A stretch of DNA of 64,000 nucleotides from Chelonoidis abingdonii (GCF_003597395.2 NC_133770.1:288884436-288948435), one strand, 5' to 3'; shown: positions 1-12,031, numbered from the stretch's first letter. Notes: generated by a model from the sequence alone, not told the origin. Numbers and translations are program-made.

Positions 1-237
1 GATTGGCAGAGGCCCTGGAGGTTTTTCGCCTTCCTCTGCAGCATGGGGAACGGGTCACTTGCTGGAGGATTCTTTGCACCTTGAGGTCTTCAGACCAAAA
101 TTTGAGGACTTCAATAACTCAGACATAGGTTAGGGGTTTATTACAGAAGTGGATGGATGAGATTCTGTGGCCTGCATTGTGCAGGAGTTCAGACTAGATG
201 ATCATAATGGTCCCTTCTGACTTTAAAATCTATGAGA
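1..237 (+). mobile_element. CR1 LINE, 3' end fragment
   Basis: The stretch ends in the typical CR1 3' untranslated region: a 'gcaggagttcagactagatg' block, then 'tggtcccttctgactttaaa' and 'atctatgag'. The same block recurs on the plus strand at 33.7-34.05 kb. The element begins outside the window. No coding remnant is visible here. Assignment rests on known sauropsid CR1 3' ends. Confidence 0.85.
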
Positions 238-672
238 ATTCTACTTGAGTCATGCTGTTTTCACATGTCCTGCCCCCTCGGCCATCAATCATTAAAAGTT
301 AAGGGCCTGGTCAGTGGTTTTCCATTGCAGCTCCAAGGTTACTCCATTCATACACTAACAGTTCTTTATAAAACCATTCAGACCCCCCAACCCCCATTAT
401 GCCTGCTTGACAATCAGCCCCTGTTGCTTTACTGTTTACCCTCTGAACCAGGTAAGAATGTATCCTCTGTGGAGAACAATTAGAGCTGAATATATTTTTT
501 GGACATTTGCTGAAAAATGCAGGTTTGGGTTGATCAAAACTATTTGTGAACTTGACTCTAATTCTCCAAATAGTTTTGGACAATTTTTTTAAAGCTAGAT
601 TCACAAGGAGATTTAGATGCCATGAATAAAACAACCAAAGGAGGAGGTGATGCCATATCCCCTTTTTTTGCC
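238..672. other. Unassigned sequence
   Basis: I see no gene, RNA or repeat signature. Short open frames on both strands (for example 311-634 minus) have no recognisable domain. Confidence 0.5.
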
Positions 673-795
673 AGTAGTCCAGTGATTACATCACTCACAT
701 GGGATGCAGGAGACCCAGGTTCAAAGCCTCTGGAGCAAGGACTTGAATGCAGATCTCCGAATGAGTGCCCTAACTGCTGGGTTGTTGGATATAAG
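673..795. repeat. Inverted pair of tRNA-like SINE heads
   Basis: The left arm (673-735) reads like a tRNA-derived SINE head, with an A-box-like 'agtccagtgattacatca' and a B-box-like 'gacccaggttcaaagcc'. The right arm (736-791) is a diverged reverse complement of the same head ('aaggacttgaatgcagatct' and 'gagtgccctaactgctggg'). Together they form an imperfect palindrome. Both arms are too diverged to be a functional tRNA gene. Confidence 0.55.
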
Positions 796-864
796 AAGGT
801 ACCAGCCCTTGTCCTCTGTTAACTTAGCCCTTCATTTCCTTTGCTTTTATTTAAAAAGATGGTT

Positions 865-1049
865 TAAAAATACCCAGAAATGAAACATTTTATTTTGAGT
901 CAAATACAAACATTTTGTTTCACTCTAAGTGAATTTTTTGTTGACTTTTTCAATTTGCTGAAAAATTTCAATTCAGGTTGAACCAAATAGTTTTGCTTTG
1001 TTTTTGGAACTGCGAGCAAACCCAATAATCAGTTATTCATCCAGCTCTC
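865..1049. mobile_element. Decayed AT-rich MITE ('gaaaattt/cagctct' family)
   Basis: Many 'gaaacattt', 'aaaatttcaa' and 'acattttgtttca' words end at 'catccagctct'. The same vocabulary and end occur at 24195-24612, 43004-43888 and 45870-46290, so this is an interspersed family. Superfamily is unknown. Confidence 0.5.
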
Positions 1050-1836
1050 GTAACAATACAAAAGTGAGTGGGGAAACTGAGTCACACAAGCTTTTCATAA
1101 AACAATACAGAAATTTCCCATGTTCTCACAAAACCATATTAAACAACATCCCATAGGGCATGTATCCCTCTTGATACTCTCCCAAACTTCCCCTCATTTT
1201 GAAAAAAAAAAAAGGCATTATTCTTTACTCCATCCTCTGGAGGCCAAATCTACCACAGCAGCAAATCTGGTGTCTCACATTTCCCATCTCACTTCAGTTT
1301 CTGTAGTGAGACAACATGACACTGAGTTGGTGATCATAAAGGCATGTGTCAGTAGAGCAGTGGTAACAAATTACTCGACCTCATAGCTATCCTACAACAA
1401 TGGTAAAGAATCACAGAAAGAGTCACTTTTAACACTGAACAAAGAGCTTGATTAGAATAAGTAAATCAGAGGAGATACCGATTTTGATATCTCAGCATCT
1501 CTCTCTTTTTGCTTCACTGCAGAACTTGTCCACTTGCCCCCATCACCCCTCTTTGCTTCCAGCTCCAGTTTACAGATCCTCACTAATAGCCACTGCAGAA
1601 CTGTGAGCTGACAAATACAACTGGATGCAGAGTTTCACTTTTCCTACAAATACGGGTAGTTGAGAATCTTCCACATCAGATGGAATATCCTGTTAATGTT
1701 CACATCCCCTCACAAGCAGCATCTCCACTATTACATAAGAGCACATTGTGCTGTAACTCAGTACTGTTGCTTTGACTGTCACATTTTTCCATGTGCAAAG
1801 TGCCAATACGAATGCCTTGTTAGGGATAATGGGAAA
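1050..1836. other. Unassigned sequence
   Basis: No gene or repeat recognised. A run of A at about 1201-1213 is the only simple sequence. Confidence 0.5.
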
Positions 1837-2506
1837 TGTAACACAGTGGGCACTCACCACTGCGGCGCCTCCTGCTGGTTAATTGGGAATTAGCTCATCC
1901 CAGCCTCAAATCACCTCCTGTTGGCTGGTGTCTCCCTACCAGTACCTACTTCCTAGTCAATCTCCACCACTGTACTTCAGGCTCCGCATCCCTCACCGGC
2001 CCACAGTGCCCTTTCTCTTAGGTACTGTCCCACAGCGGTGCCCCCACCCTCAGGGTCCTTCCCTCCCTGAGGAACCCTAATCCCACCTCATCTTAGTGAC
2101 TCACTGCCAGTCTTCATCTAGCCCCTTCCCTCAAGGGCAAACTGCAGTCTGAAGAGGCCACTCATCATCAGTCAGGGGGTAGGACCAGTTGCCTCTTCCT
2201 CCCCTGTCTGCCTCTCCACAGCCCTAGTATCTCTTCCAGTCCTGACAGCAAAGCCTCGGCCTGGGGGTTTGCCAGGCTGGAGATCCCCCAGCTCCTTCTG
2301 CTTTTCCTCAGCACTGTGCTGTCCAAGGTACTCTTTGCTCTTTCAGGCAGCCAGGTCCCCCTCTCTCTCTGCCCTCTTTTATACAGGCTTGGCCAGCTCT
2401 GATTGGCTGCCTCCCGCCCCTTCCCGATTGACTCTCAGCCCCAGCCCTCCCCAAGGGCTGGCTTTTAACCCTTTCAGAGCCAGAGCAGGGTGACCGCCCC
2501 ACTACA
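1837..2506 (-). mobile_element. Solo LTR of an ERV-like element, minus orientation
   Basis: The 670-bp stretch begins TG and ends CA on either strand (plus: 'tgtaacacagtgggc' ... 'ccgccccactaca'). It is flanked by near-identical 5-bp sequences, ggaaa (1832-1836) and agaaa (2507-2511), as expected for a retroviral-type insertion. Read on the minus strand it carries promoter signals in U3 order: a GC box, a CCAAT box and a TATA box. No gag, pol or env sequence is next to it, so it is a solo LTR. It is much more GC- and pyrimidine-rich than its flanks. A clear polyadenylation signal was not found. Confidence 0.6.
2376..2420 (-). promoter_or_regulatory. LTR promoter signals (GC box, CCAAT, TATA)
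   Basis: On the minus strand, in order: GC box (complement of cccgcccc, 2413-2420), CCAAT box (complement of gattggct, 2401-2408) and 'gtataaaag' (complement at 2375-2383). The order and spacing fit a U3 promoter. Whether it still works is unknown. Confidence 0.5.
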
Positions 2507-2890
2507 AGAAACAATTGAACCAAAGAAAGCAAAAATGAAGTCTTTGTCTTATCCATGCATCAGTGCAGCCTATCAAATTACCTCTTTGACCAGGCAAATT
2601 CCACAGAAATGTAAAGGTACATTACAGAACAAAGCAATGTCATAAAAAGCACATAGCAACACTCACTACATCACCCATTGCCTTAAAATGATCACTCCAG
2701 GATATTTATTTTGATACTGATTCTCAGCTGATGGGCAGGTTGATAGGATATATGGACATTCTAAACAACACATACCAAAAGGTACTAGTTTGGGGCCAGC
2801 TCCATGGAGTGTGAAATTTTGTGACCCCTGCAAACTACTTTATGGGTTTGCTGTGTTCACAAAATGCAGGTTTACAAGCCTCTTTCCCCT
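2507..2890. other. Unassigned sequence
   Basis: No feature recognised. Confidence 0.5.
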
Positions 2891-2962
2891 ATTAGTATTG
2901 TGATAGCACCTAGGAGCCCTAAGTCATGGACCTAGACCCATTGTGCTTGGTGCTGTACACAC
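2891..2962 (-). mobile_element. CORE-SINE/MIR-like fragment
   Basis: The run 'tagcacctaggagccct' followed by 'cccattgtgcttggtgctgt' is the reverse complement of a 3' segment seen again at 17145, 51640, 57540 and, on the plus strand, at 9450, 40965 and 57795. The full-length minus copy at 57540-57785 shows it belongs to a tRNA-headed CORE-SINE-like unit. Confidence 0.6.
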
Positions 2963-5744
2963 TTGAATCCATTCCCCTCCACTTCCAAGCTGATTCAACT
3001 TTTTTAAAAAAAATTTTTCTAGCTTATACAAATCCTATCCTATGTGTATTGGTCACCATGGATAAAAGGAAACATTTGCCAACAGTTACCTCATGATGGT
3101 ATCTAAGATACTACAGTATCGCTCTATATTTAGAACAGGAAAACTGTATTTCAGATGCAGTGTCGGAAGAGTCAGTGTTTTACCTGTAACTACAGCATTA
3201 GGGATAGAAGAATGTAAAGCTAGACTGTCACAAATGTGTTTCATGTTATGGGGCCCGAGCCTGAGCTGGTATAAACCAATATCGCTCCAGTGATGTCAAT
3301 GATGCTGCCGTGATTGACACTAGCTGAAGATCTGGCCTATAGAAATTACTTTTAAAAAATATTATTAGAATATTTTGGCTGGTTCCCCTACCACCTATCC
3401 ACACCCCTCTTTTGTAGAAAGTCAGTGTGATAACATTCAAGTCACTCAAATTTCCCATGTTCAGCTGGGTTAGAAATTAAGCAAAACACATTCACCCACC
3501 CCTGCTTGTGAGATTCTCCAGAGTCTTCCTCCCCGTTCCCCACTTCAGCCTCTCATTCTAGATTACAAAGCAGCTGGATTGCTACCTGCTGTGAGAGTGA
3601 ATGTACACTTGATCAGAAAGTAGCAATCATTGAATACATCATGTATAATGACATCTGGGAGGGCACTGTTCTGCATTCTGCCCAATGAAGCATGTTGGAA
3701 CACCTGTTTCTTATTGTGAAACTGTTTACAATTGCTGCTGGAGAAGTCGGTGCTGAAACAGCATCATTAAGTCAAGTTATCCTGCTCAGCCACCTGTTGA
3801 AAAGAGAGAGGAATCTATTAAGGCAATCCCAGACCTCAGTTGTGCCCAGAATGACATTAAACACATGTCTATAGGATTTCATAGACAACAATCTCTGTTA
3901 AATGTAGGGTGATGGGAGGGGAAGAGAAACACTACAGTATATACAGGATATCTCATAAGAAAGAGGTTTCCCTGCTGGGAATAGCTCTACATCTGTGGAT
4001 AAGGGAATGAAGCAAAAATGTCTTGGAAGAAGGAAATTTGTTCATGGATGTTACTCTAAGTATTGACATGAGCCTGAGTGATGCTTCATCAGCACATTGC
4101 TTATGCATTCAGCTACTGTTGTACTGAGAGGAACTACTTTGGTAGTGCTGATGGGGAGGAGGAAGGTTCAGACAGGGACAGCTGGAAAGGGAGAGGAACA
4201 GGACATCAGTTGAGAATGGACTGATGTGTATGAATCTGTTGTCAGGTGCTCCTAGGAAAGGGTGGGGGTATAAGTATTTAAAGCTCCACATAGCAGAATT
4301 GCTGCTTGTCAAGCCAGGCAGAACATGCCTCAATGTATTGGGCAACAGCTTCCTGCATGTCAAAGTCTGGCTTCTTTACTCCCAGCTGATGCCTTGGTTT
4401 TCTCCTTCTCTGCCTCCATCTGCTACCGAATGTCCTGGAAGCACATTTTGCAATCCCGCCTAAGAAAGTTCACCTCTTGAAGTGACAGTAAAATAACACA
4501 CAGCTCAAGTAGCAAAACATGTTCAAAAGCTACACAGGTAGATGAGTGGGATGAATCTGCCTCTGGGCCACTGACGGCTGCTACCTGGGATCTGAGTTCT
4601 GAGTAGTAGGAGATGAGGCCAGGAGATGGGGTAGGACTCATATAATCTGAAAGGAGGACATGCCATGCCAAGCAATTTTTTTATATTCCCTGTGTGACTG
4701 CACAGGAGGTGGGAGACCAACCAATGGCAACCTGGGTATACGGGGAGTAGGGGGAGGAGGCAGCATTATGGATCCACTGAGATACCCTGCATATTTGCAG
4801 GGACTGCCATTTCTTTTGTGTCTTTGCCTTTGCTAGGAACCATGGCAACACTCTCTGCTCTTCCACAGTGTTGTTTTCTCAATGAAGGATATGATGGGCT
4901 GGCAGCTTTCTAAAGTCCCCCAGACCTGGAGGGTATGTGCTTCAATTTGGCTTGACTTTGAGGGAATCAGAGCTTAGTCACTTTGTCTTGGGGCTGTGGT
5001 TATACTAGGGGCTGTACATACATATGATGAGAAACAGTGCCTGTTCAAAAGAGTGTGCTTTCCAGATGATAAATCAGATGGCAGTGTGTGGAGCATCTGT
5101 GACAGGTTCACATGGAATAGTCACTCCCCATGGTGTGATGATCACCTCAGCCATGCAGAGTTTCTGCTTCCAGGCTGGCATAGGAACAAACATGGTCAAA
5201 CATTGTTCTTGCAGAATTCCTCTAGCTCTTGTGTTGACATCAGACTCCTGATGTGGGTGTATATAGCCAGAGACACCGATTTACCAAGACAGCTAATCAA
5301 GTGAATGCCTTCCCTAGCTGGTGACTAAGGGACTATGTGATATCTGTGTCTATAATTAGAGACCTGTGTACCTTTCAGATATTATGGTCTGCTTTTGCCA
5401 AAAGACACCACACAGTTACCCTTATTATTTCTATTCTAATTGTAGTGGAAATTGGTGATCTTGGATACCGCTTTCTGTTGGAATGAACTAATGTGGTCCA
5501 GGGGGCCACTTTAGAAAGAGAGAGATTAATTGTGTAGGGTTGCACAATGGGTGTGCCTAGAAATTTGATATAAAAATAAGAAATGTTATGCTATCACTTG
5601 CTGTATTTATAAAACAACAAAATTTGGATGTCAGATGCACCATAAAAAACAGAAGAAACCAACCCTCCTCCAAATATTTTGGCTCTGAATTCTATAATCC
5701 AGTAATTCTTCCGTAAGAAGATGCCAATTCTGCAGATGAAATAG
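2963..5744. other. Unique sequence, no gene seen
   Basis: About 2.8 kb without a recognisable repeat or gene. Open frames at 4109-4363 (minus) and 4996-5304 (plus) lack known motifs, credible splice context or biased composition, and are treated as chance. Confidence 0.5.
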
Positions 5745-6012
5745 CAATAATAGACAAGATTTAACACTTACTGAGGCCCCATTTTCTACAAACACACCAA
5801 GAAAAAGTTTCTGCTCTGAAAAGTTTACAGCTTAAGTAGACAAAACAGACACAGGAAGGATTATTCCTATTTTACAGGAGAGGTTACATCTCACTTGCTC
5901 AAGGTTATACAGGAAGTATGACAGAAGTGGTTCTAGATCCCAGCTCTGGGCCTAGAAACTAGATCTATAGAGTCTCCAGCCTATGCCTTAACCCCATGTC
6001 CATCCTCCTTCA
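5745..6012 (-). mobile_element. CORE-SINE/MIR-like element
   Basis: On the plus strand it reads 'actgaggccccattttctac', 'ctgctctgaaaagtttacag', then 'cctattttacaggaga', 'gctcaaggttatacag' and 'cttaaccccatgtcca'. This is the order of a reversed MIR-type unit: 3' segment, core, then tRNA-like head. Diverged but nearly full length. Confidence 0.65.
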
Positions 6013-6339
6013 ACGCTGATTAGGAACTACAAACCTCTGACGATATTAATGGGCCACATAAATGTGATATAGCTGGTAATGGTAATTTTGCTGTCTAGAT
6101 TGTTGTGGCAAAGGAGCCCATGAATAAAAGTACAGTAAGGAGAATGAAAGAGACAAAGAAACAATAACTAAAATAAAGATGAGAAGTGAAGAATAACAGG
6201 AAATAAAAAAGAAGAATGGCAATAATACATAGAAACCTCTCCCTCTGTAGGTATGCACTAACCCAGCAACTTGATATAGTCCATCACTTTACACACACAG
6301 TGCGTGTGAGAAGTTTCTACAAATCATCAGAGAACAAGT
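6013..6339. other. Unassigned sequence
   Basis: No feature recognised. A purine-rich stretch lies at 6130-6220. Confidence 0.45.
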
Positions 6340-6560
6340 AAATTTCATCTGAATAGCAGGATGAAGTTTCTAACATCAAGATCTATTGCAATGTGGAATG
6401 ATCTTACAAGCAAGGTGGTGGAAAAGTTATTGCTTGAGACATTTCAAGAGGATAGTGGACAAAACACTAGGAAAACATACTGTCGAGAGCAATGTTACCT
6501 TGGCAGGTAGGTAGACTGGCTGACTTACAAGGGATCTCCCAATCTCTGTCTTCTGTGATT
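6340..6560 (+). mobile_element. Old CR1/LINE 3' ORF2 remnant
   Basis: The words 'atgtggaatgatcttacaag' and 'gagacatttcaagagg' followed by a leucine-type LDK-like region correspond to the end of CR1 ORF2 (family pattern W-N-x-L-P ... F-K-x-x-L-D). No continuous frame survives. Confidence 0.5.
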
Positions 6561-7200
6561 ATATTTACAGCTTTCCTGCCTTGTTTTTTCCCCACACATA
6601 TATTTGAAGGCTATAAATATGTTGCTATTTAATGGATATAGCAAAAATTCCACTGCCACTCAGTGGAACACCAGTCATATTTCAGTGCTGTGCTGTGACA
6701 CATGCACCCAGCTGAGACACAAGGGGGGTATAAAAGTGTTTGCAAAATGGGGAAGGTACAAAAACAGCATGGGGAGATTTTATTTCCCAATTTTCCTTTT
6801 AAGACTATGACAAAAAATGTTTGTGGGAGAAGAGGGAAGGTCAGGGCCAAACTAACCATTTCAAAGGGATCCAGGTACTTTTGACCATGCTCTAATCTGT
6901 TTACCTGTTTGTGAATAGCCAAAGAAAGGAGAGTGAATAAAATCAGTTCAGTGGGATCCCAGAAGGAATGGAGAGGCCTAAATCAGAGCAAAGCTGTGAT
7001 GTAATCTAACCTCCACCCCACACTTCAGAATGTATATACCTTAATATCTGCCATTTGGTACATCCCAAAGTCAGACTAGAGAATCCTGCTCTGCTAAAAT
7101 ATCTCTCAAATTCAAGGTTCAATGTCATTCCTAAAAGGCTGGTTGCTAGCAGCCACCAGTAGTAGAAGGACTGAAGTCCAGCAGAGGTGGTTAAATCTTT
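6561..7200. other. Unassigned sequence
   Basis: No gene or repeat recognised. Open frames at 6604-6810 (plus) and 6629-6922 (minus) overlap each other and show no domain. Confidence 0.45.
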
Positions 7201-8334
7201 CCAACTCACAAAAGGCCTAGGTACCTAACTGTCATGTTAACCACCTAAATCACAGAATCAGGCCCCACTGGGATTCACAAAACCCCTGCTCAGCTGCCCT
7301 TAAACTCTGTAGGCACTGAAAATGACTTAGCACCTAAGTTTGTGCCATGAAAGTTCCCGAGGCGCCTATGTTTCTGCTTTTGAGCATGCGCAGTACAGCC
7401 CCAGGCAGCAGGTTTCCAGCTGCCTAAGCTCCAGAGCAGTGCAGGAGATGGAGGAAGATAGATGTGTCTACACTATGTCTACACTATGGCTGTAAGTCGA
7501 GCTATGCTACACAACTCCAGCTACATGAATAATGTAGCTGGAGTTGACGTACCTTAGATCAAGTTACTGCAGGGTATACACAATGGAAGGTCGACGGGAG
7601 AAACTCACCCGTCAACTTACCTTACTCTTCTCCTCGGGGATAGTGTATAGAGGTTGACTGGAAAGTGATCTGCTGTCGATTTGGTGGGTCTTCACTAGAC
7701 CCGCTAAATCAACCTCTGGTGGGATAGATCTCAGAGTGTCGATCCCGGTTGTAATGTAGACAAAGCCTAAGTTGCATGCGAAACCCAACATGTTAAGCGT
7801 GCGCAGACCTTGCCTACTGGCTCAGGATTCTATAGGCAAGTTCATGAAAAACAGAGGAGTGTGGGGCACTAACTGTACAGGTGACAGATCTCACTTCAGA
7901 TCCCTTCTCTCCCTCAGGTGGGGGGCAGACTTGAACCAAAGCTCTCCCACCTCCCAACCACTGGCTAGAATATATAAAGGAGGGCTGCTGCCATTGCCAC
8001 TTCCTTGCAAAAATGGCTCAGGCACCTAACGCCAAGCAAGAGTTTACAGCTGAGAAGCCCAAGCAGAGGGAAGCACCTTATTGAAGCCCATACTTAGGCA
8101 ACTGTCTCCAAGATAAGGTGGGGCTTAGCCCACACCCTGCTCCCTGGCACCTCCCATTGGGCAGCTAATGTGAGGAGCTGCCTAAAATGCCATTCTTAGG
8201 ACACTATTTCTCCTCATTCATTGTGTGGGGATCCAGGGCATTCAGCTCAGGCCTTGTGAATCCCAGTGCTTTTCCAGGTGCCTAGAAGTTAGGCATGGGG
8301 ATGCTGCCCAAATTCCTTTGTGAATCTAGCCCTT
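7201..8334. mobile_element. Non-autonomous DNA transposon ('cacaaa...tttgtg' ends) with nested MITE
   Basis: The left end 'actcacaaaaggcctag' and right end 'cctttgtgaatctagccct' form imperfect terminal inverted repeats. Inside are repeated 'gcacctaa', 'aggcacc' and 'gcatgcgcagt' motifs shared with 53660-53935 and 63389-63775, so this is the longest of three copies. It codes for nothing recognisable. A different MITE (7460-7769) is inserted in it. Target duplication not resolved. Confidence 0.5.
7460..7769. mobile_element. MITE with 'tctacac' inverted ends, nested
   Basis: It begins 'gatgtgtctacactatg' and ends 'gtaatgtagacaaagccta'; these are inverted. It contains a small hairpin ('aactccagctacatg'/'catg...tgtagctggagtt', about 7514-7546). 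A short duplication of 'gtctacactat' lies at the left end. Similar ends mark the MITEs at 14301, 28201, 44724, 55243, 55765, 57889 and 61430, though internal sequence differs. Confidence 0.65.
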
Positions 8335-8871
8335 GTTATTTAAATATATCTTATGCATGTATATGTGTATTTGATAGTTATGTATTGGCTAGAGCTGCAT
8401 AAATTATTTGCAAAAATCCAATCATGTCTTGCATGGAAGTTCAGTCTGAGCCCGATTATGCCTTTTTCTGGTCATAAACATCCCCAGATATGAGTGTTTG
8501 GTCACCTACAAGTGATGGAGGAATGGTTGCTCTTTGTATGAATAGCTGTGTTCCCATATGCATTTATAACACAGTACTCCAGGTTTTGAGAGGATTGCAC
8601 TTCGATCTAAAAGCATGACTTGCTATTGCTTTAGTTTAGTAACTGACAACCCTTAACTTAAAGTCTAACTCATAAGCCTCAGTACATGTGAACTAGCCAC
8701 ATGAGTTTTCCCTAGTCACTTGTTTAAGAATCATCCAATCAAGGCGCAAAAACAATACCATGTGACTGAGGTGTCAATCTTGCACTATGAGTAATAAAGC
8801 AAATAATGGAAGTGAACAATTTGACAGCAACCCACCGGTGGAGAAGTATTTGTCCCATCTACTTAGTAAAT
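8335..8871. other. Unassigned sequence
   Basis: No gene or repeat recognised. Confidence 0.5.
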
Positions 8872-9200
8872 CATCATCATAGAATCATAGAACTGGAGAG
8901 GATCTTGAGAGATCATCTAGTCCAGTCCCCTGCACTCATGGCAGGACTAAGTATTATCTGGACCATTCCAGACAAGTGTTTGTCTAACCTGCTCTTAAAA
9001 ATCTCCAATGATGGAGATTCCACAACCTCCCTAGGCAATTTATTCCAGTGCTTAACCACCCTGACAGTGGAGAAGTTTTTTCTAATGTCCAACCTAAGCC
9101 GCCCTTGCTGCAATTTAAGCCCATTGTCCTATTAGAAGTTAAGGAGAACAATTTTTATCCCTCCGCCTTGTACCAACCTTTTATGTACTTTTTATGTGAA
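8872..9200 (-). mobile_element. CR1 LINE 3' end, minus strand
   Basis: The CR1 tail microsatellite 'atcatagaatcatagaa' opens the element on the plus strand. The reverse strand encodes the end of ORF2 (8913-9113) with the family motifs [13 protein letters not shown] and FKSRLDKHL. The 5' part of the LINE is missing, as is usual for target-primed insertions. Confidence 0.9.
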
Positions 9201-9449
9201 TCTTAGACCTGATCAAAAATGTAAAATCTCAAATTTCAACAAATGGGATTAAAATTTCACAGTTTGTTCTCCTGCTTCCTTCACTAGCTGTGATACTCTT
9301 GATATGAGTGGCAGAAAAGGAGGATTTCAGGAATGTTAAATAAGTAAGGTCTATTGCAGATAGCATTGTGTAGCTTGTGGGCAAGCTATTGCACTGGTGC
9401 AGGCTCAGCACTCCATATGTTTGCTACACAATACAGATTCAGGGTCTAT

Positions 9450-9530
9450 GCGTGTGCATCACCCAGCACAAGGAGGCCCTGACACGGTTTGGGACCCTTA
9501 GGTGCTATTTTAATGTCAATAATAATCTAC
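9450..9530 (+). mobile_element. CORE-SINE-like 3' fragment
   Basis: Plus-strand version of the segment at 2891-2962: 'catcacccagcacaagga', then 'gggacccttaggtgctattt', then a short 'aataata' tail. Confidence 0.55.
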
Positions 9531-10375
9531 ATACTTATACTGTACTGCTTACCATGTTATATGAAAGCCCAGGTCACTCTCTGAAATATTTTCCAGATTG
9601 CTGCATAAGTGAATTTAATAAATTGCTTTCAGTGCAGTTGCTTTTCTAAATCTGACCTTGTTTCTTTTATTCTTCGGTGGGACTAAATTTGGGGACAGAG
9701 GGAGTAGGTCAGAATTCTGAATCCTAGCCTATAAAGACATGCAAATAAGCCACATTAAACACACCAAACCACAAATCATTGTGACTGTGGCAATACTACA
9801 GAAGTTGTCTAATTATTTTGGCCTGGCTTATTAAGCACATTTGAAAATTGGCTGAATTGCTTGATTTGGTAAAAAATTACATGCTACATTTAATCAGCCC
9901 TCCTTTAAGGAACAAATGTCATTAAACACCACTTAATTAGCTGTTCCTACATCCTCACTGTGTGAAAAATTGTATCCTGGATAACTACAAAACATTTTTA
10001 AGGTCAAATGTGGTGAATAAAAATATCATTGAATGCCCTCTGGTAATAGACTACATAAAAGTGCAGCTCATTTCCATTAATTGAAAAGATTAGTTCTGTA
10101 TCACAGTTAATCAGAATTTGATGGCTGCTCTGTAAAGATTGAGCAGATCCAGTGTGGCTAAGTTTACAATTTTTTTTTAGTTGTTTATAAGCATGCTGAT
10201 TTGTTACGGTGCATAGAAATAAAAATATCCTCTTGTGCTATTAACTTAGAATGCTGCCATATATTAGGCTAGGGCGGATTGAGAGACAGGCTCAGAGGAG
10301 GAGAGACAGACTCTGGAAAAAGGGAAATTGATCAACTCACCAAAATCAATAAAATAATTCTCTATCTTCTTCATA
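9531..10375. other. Unique AT-rich sequence, candidate conserved non-coding element
   Basis: No repeat or gene recognised. The part at about 9740-10200 is low in CpG and rich in ATTA/TAAT cores typical of homeodomain binding sites ('cttaattagct', 'ccattaattg', 'tcattaaacac'). This is the texture of vertebrate conserved non-coding elements, but conservation cannot be judged from one sequence. Confidence 0.35.
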
Positions 10376-10390
10376 TTTTTTTTTTTTTTT
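10376..10390. repeat. Poly-T tract
   Basis: Fifteen consecutive T. No SINE or processed gene is attached on either side, so it is simple sequence. Confidence 0.9.
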
Positions 10391-10648
10391 GCTCATGTGG
10401 TTAACCTGTTTCCGCTGTCCACGCACTGAATGAGATCAGAGATCCATCCCCCCGCCTTACCTTTTCCTCACTATCTTCTCTTATTCCACCTCACATAATC
10501 TATATGTCTGGTACTCTCTCCTGATTATTTTACACAGATCTCTGGCACTTGTTTTACTTCTGTTCAAAAAGTATGTCAAGAGCCAGATTTTTGGCAAGCT
10601 GCGGCGTAACAGTCCATTAATCTCCATCACTGGCTCCATCCTCTAATG

Positions 10649-10793
10649 CAGTGGTGGGCAACTTGTGGTCCGCAGGCCACACACGGCGCATCAGGGTAAT
10701 CCACTGGCGGGCTGTAAGACAGTTTGTTTATATTGATTGTCCACAGGCATGGCTGCCCGCAGCTCCCAGTGGCCGTGGTTCACTGTTCCCAGC
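10649..10793. mobile_element. hAT-type palindromic MITE, left half
   Basis: Starts 'cagtggtgggcaacttgtgg' and continues 'ccactggcgggctgtaagac' and 'agctcccagtggccgtggtt'. In turtles this family is a long palindrome with CAG...CTG ends. Here only the left arm remains, cut near 10793. Confidence 0.6.
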
Positions 10794-12031
10794 AATGCTG
10801 TAATGCATAAATCAAAGAGGAAAGAAGGAATAGGTCCTTAGAATCTGGTAACACGTCCAGATTTTATTTTTAGGTAGGAAGCTAAGGCAGGTGCTGTAGG
10901 CTGTGACTAAACTATCCTTGTGCTCTAGGCAAACTGTGAGATGGATGCCAGGCTAGCTCCTGGCAGAGAATCTTAGCCTAGATCATAGTGGCTTTGCAAG
11001 GAAACCATTTTCCTTGGCTCATCTGGCTGAACCGATACTACCTGGGGACCACAGCGATACCAGATCTAACCTTGCTGCAGACATACACTGTCATGCACAC
11101 ACAGCAAGCCAATTTCTGATCTTCAACCCATCCCCAGAACTCCCATTGAAATCAGTAAATTAATTATAGATACCTCGGCACAGAATTTGTCCTGAAAGGT
11201 CTGATACTCAGTTGCTATGTTCCTATGCTTGCAGCAGGGATGGAGATGGTGACGGTGGTGGTGGGAGGGTGGAGGAGATGGTTTAGCACTCCAGATATTT
11301 GGGGGGCCATACAGGGACCTACCTGGATCGTGGTACAAAATAGAGCAGTCATAGGGCTGTTCTAACATACACTGTGCTTCTCCTGCCCCCCAGAGCATTA
11401 GAGAACATCCATAGTTCACCTGCTCCAAGCTATCACTATGGTGGAGGCTGGAACAGGGCTGGGGTACCAGCTCTCACAGCAGTTGGAGAGGCTGTCTACC
11501 CAGTGGGGATTCTCATGGGACTGTTTCTACTCACTTTAAAGCTGTTAACAGATAAATCTATCAAGACAGTTCCTGTTTCTAGATTCTGCATGAAGCCAGG
11601 CTCAATTTGCTTCCCAGTCTGTAATCGGCCTCTTCCTTGGGCAGGATAGCCTCAGAAACAGGGGTGAGAAATGCCAGTAAAACCTTGTCCATTAACATGT
11701 AAATTGTGGAGAAGAATGATACTGAGCAATAGCTGGTGGCATCACTTGGTGGTCTCCCATGTTTGAGGAGTGCACATTTCCCCTTTTAATGTATGGCAGT
11801 AAATAGGCCTGCCAACCATGCTTCTCCCTTTGGCCCCTAATTCTTGAGGAATTCAGGATAAAATGCCATCCTTGCAAACAGCTTTTCTGCTTTTAGTGGC
11901 CATAAGTGCCTGGTATATTGCTTCTGTAGCATATGGGGGTGATAGCGGTGAAGTGGGAAGGGGCTTTGTTGGATGTTTAGGGCATGCTTAGAATGCTGCA
12001 TTGATCATGATTTAGTGAAGATGCTCTAAGC
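10794..12031. other. Unassigned sequence
   Basis: About 1.2 kb with no gene or repeat recognised. The frames at 11123-11428 (minus) and 11374-11649 (plus) overlap in opposite directions and have no domain. Confidence 0.45.
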
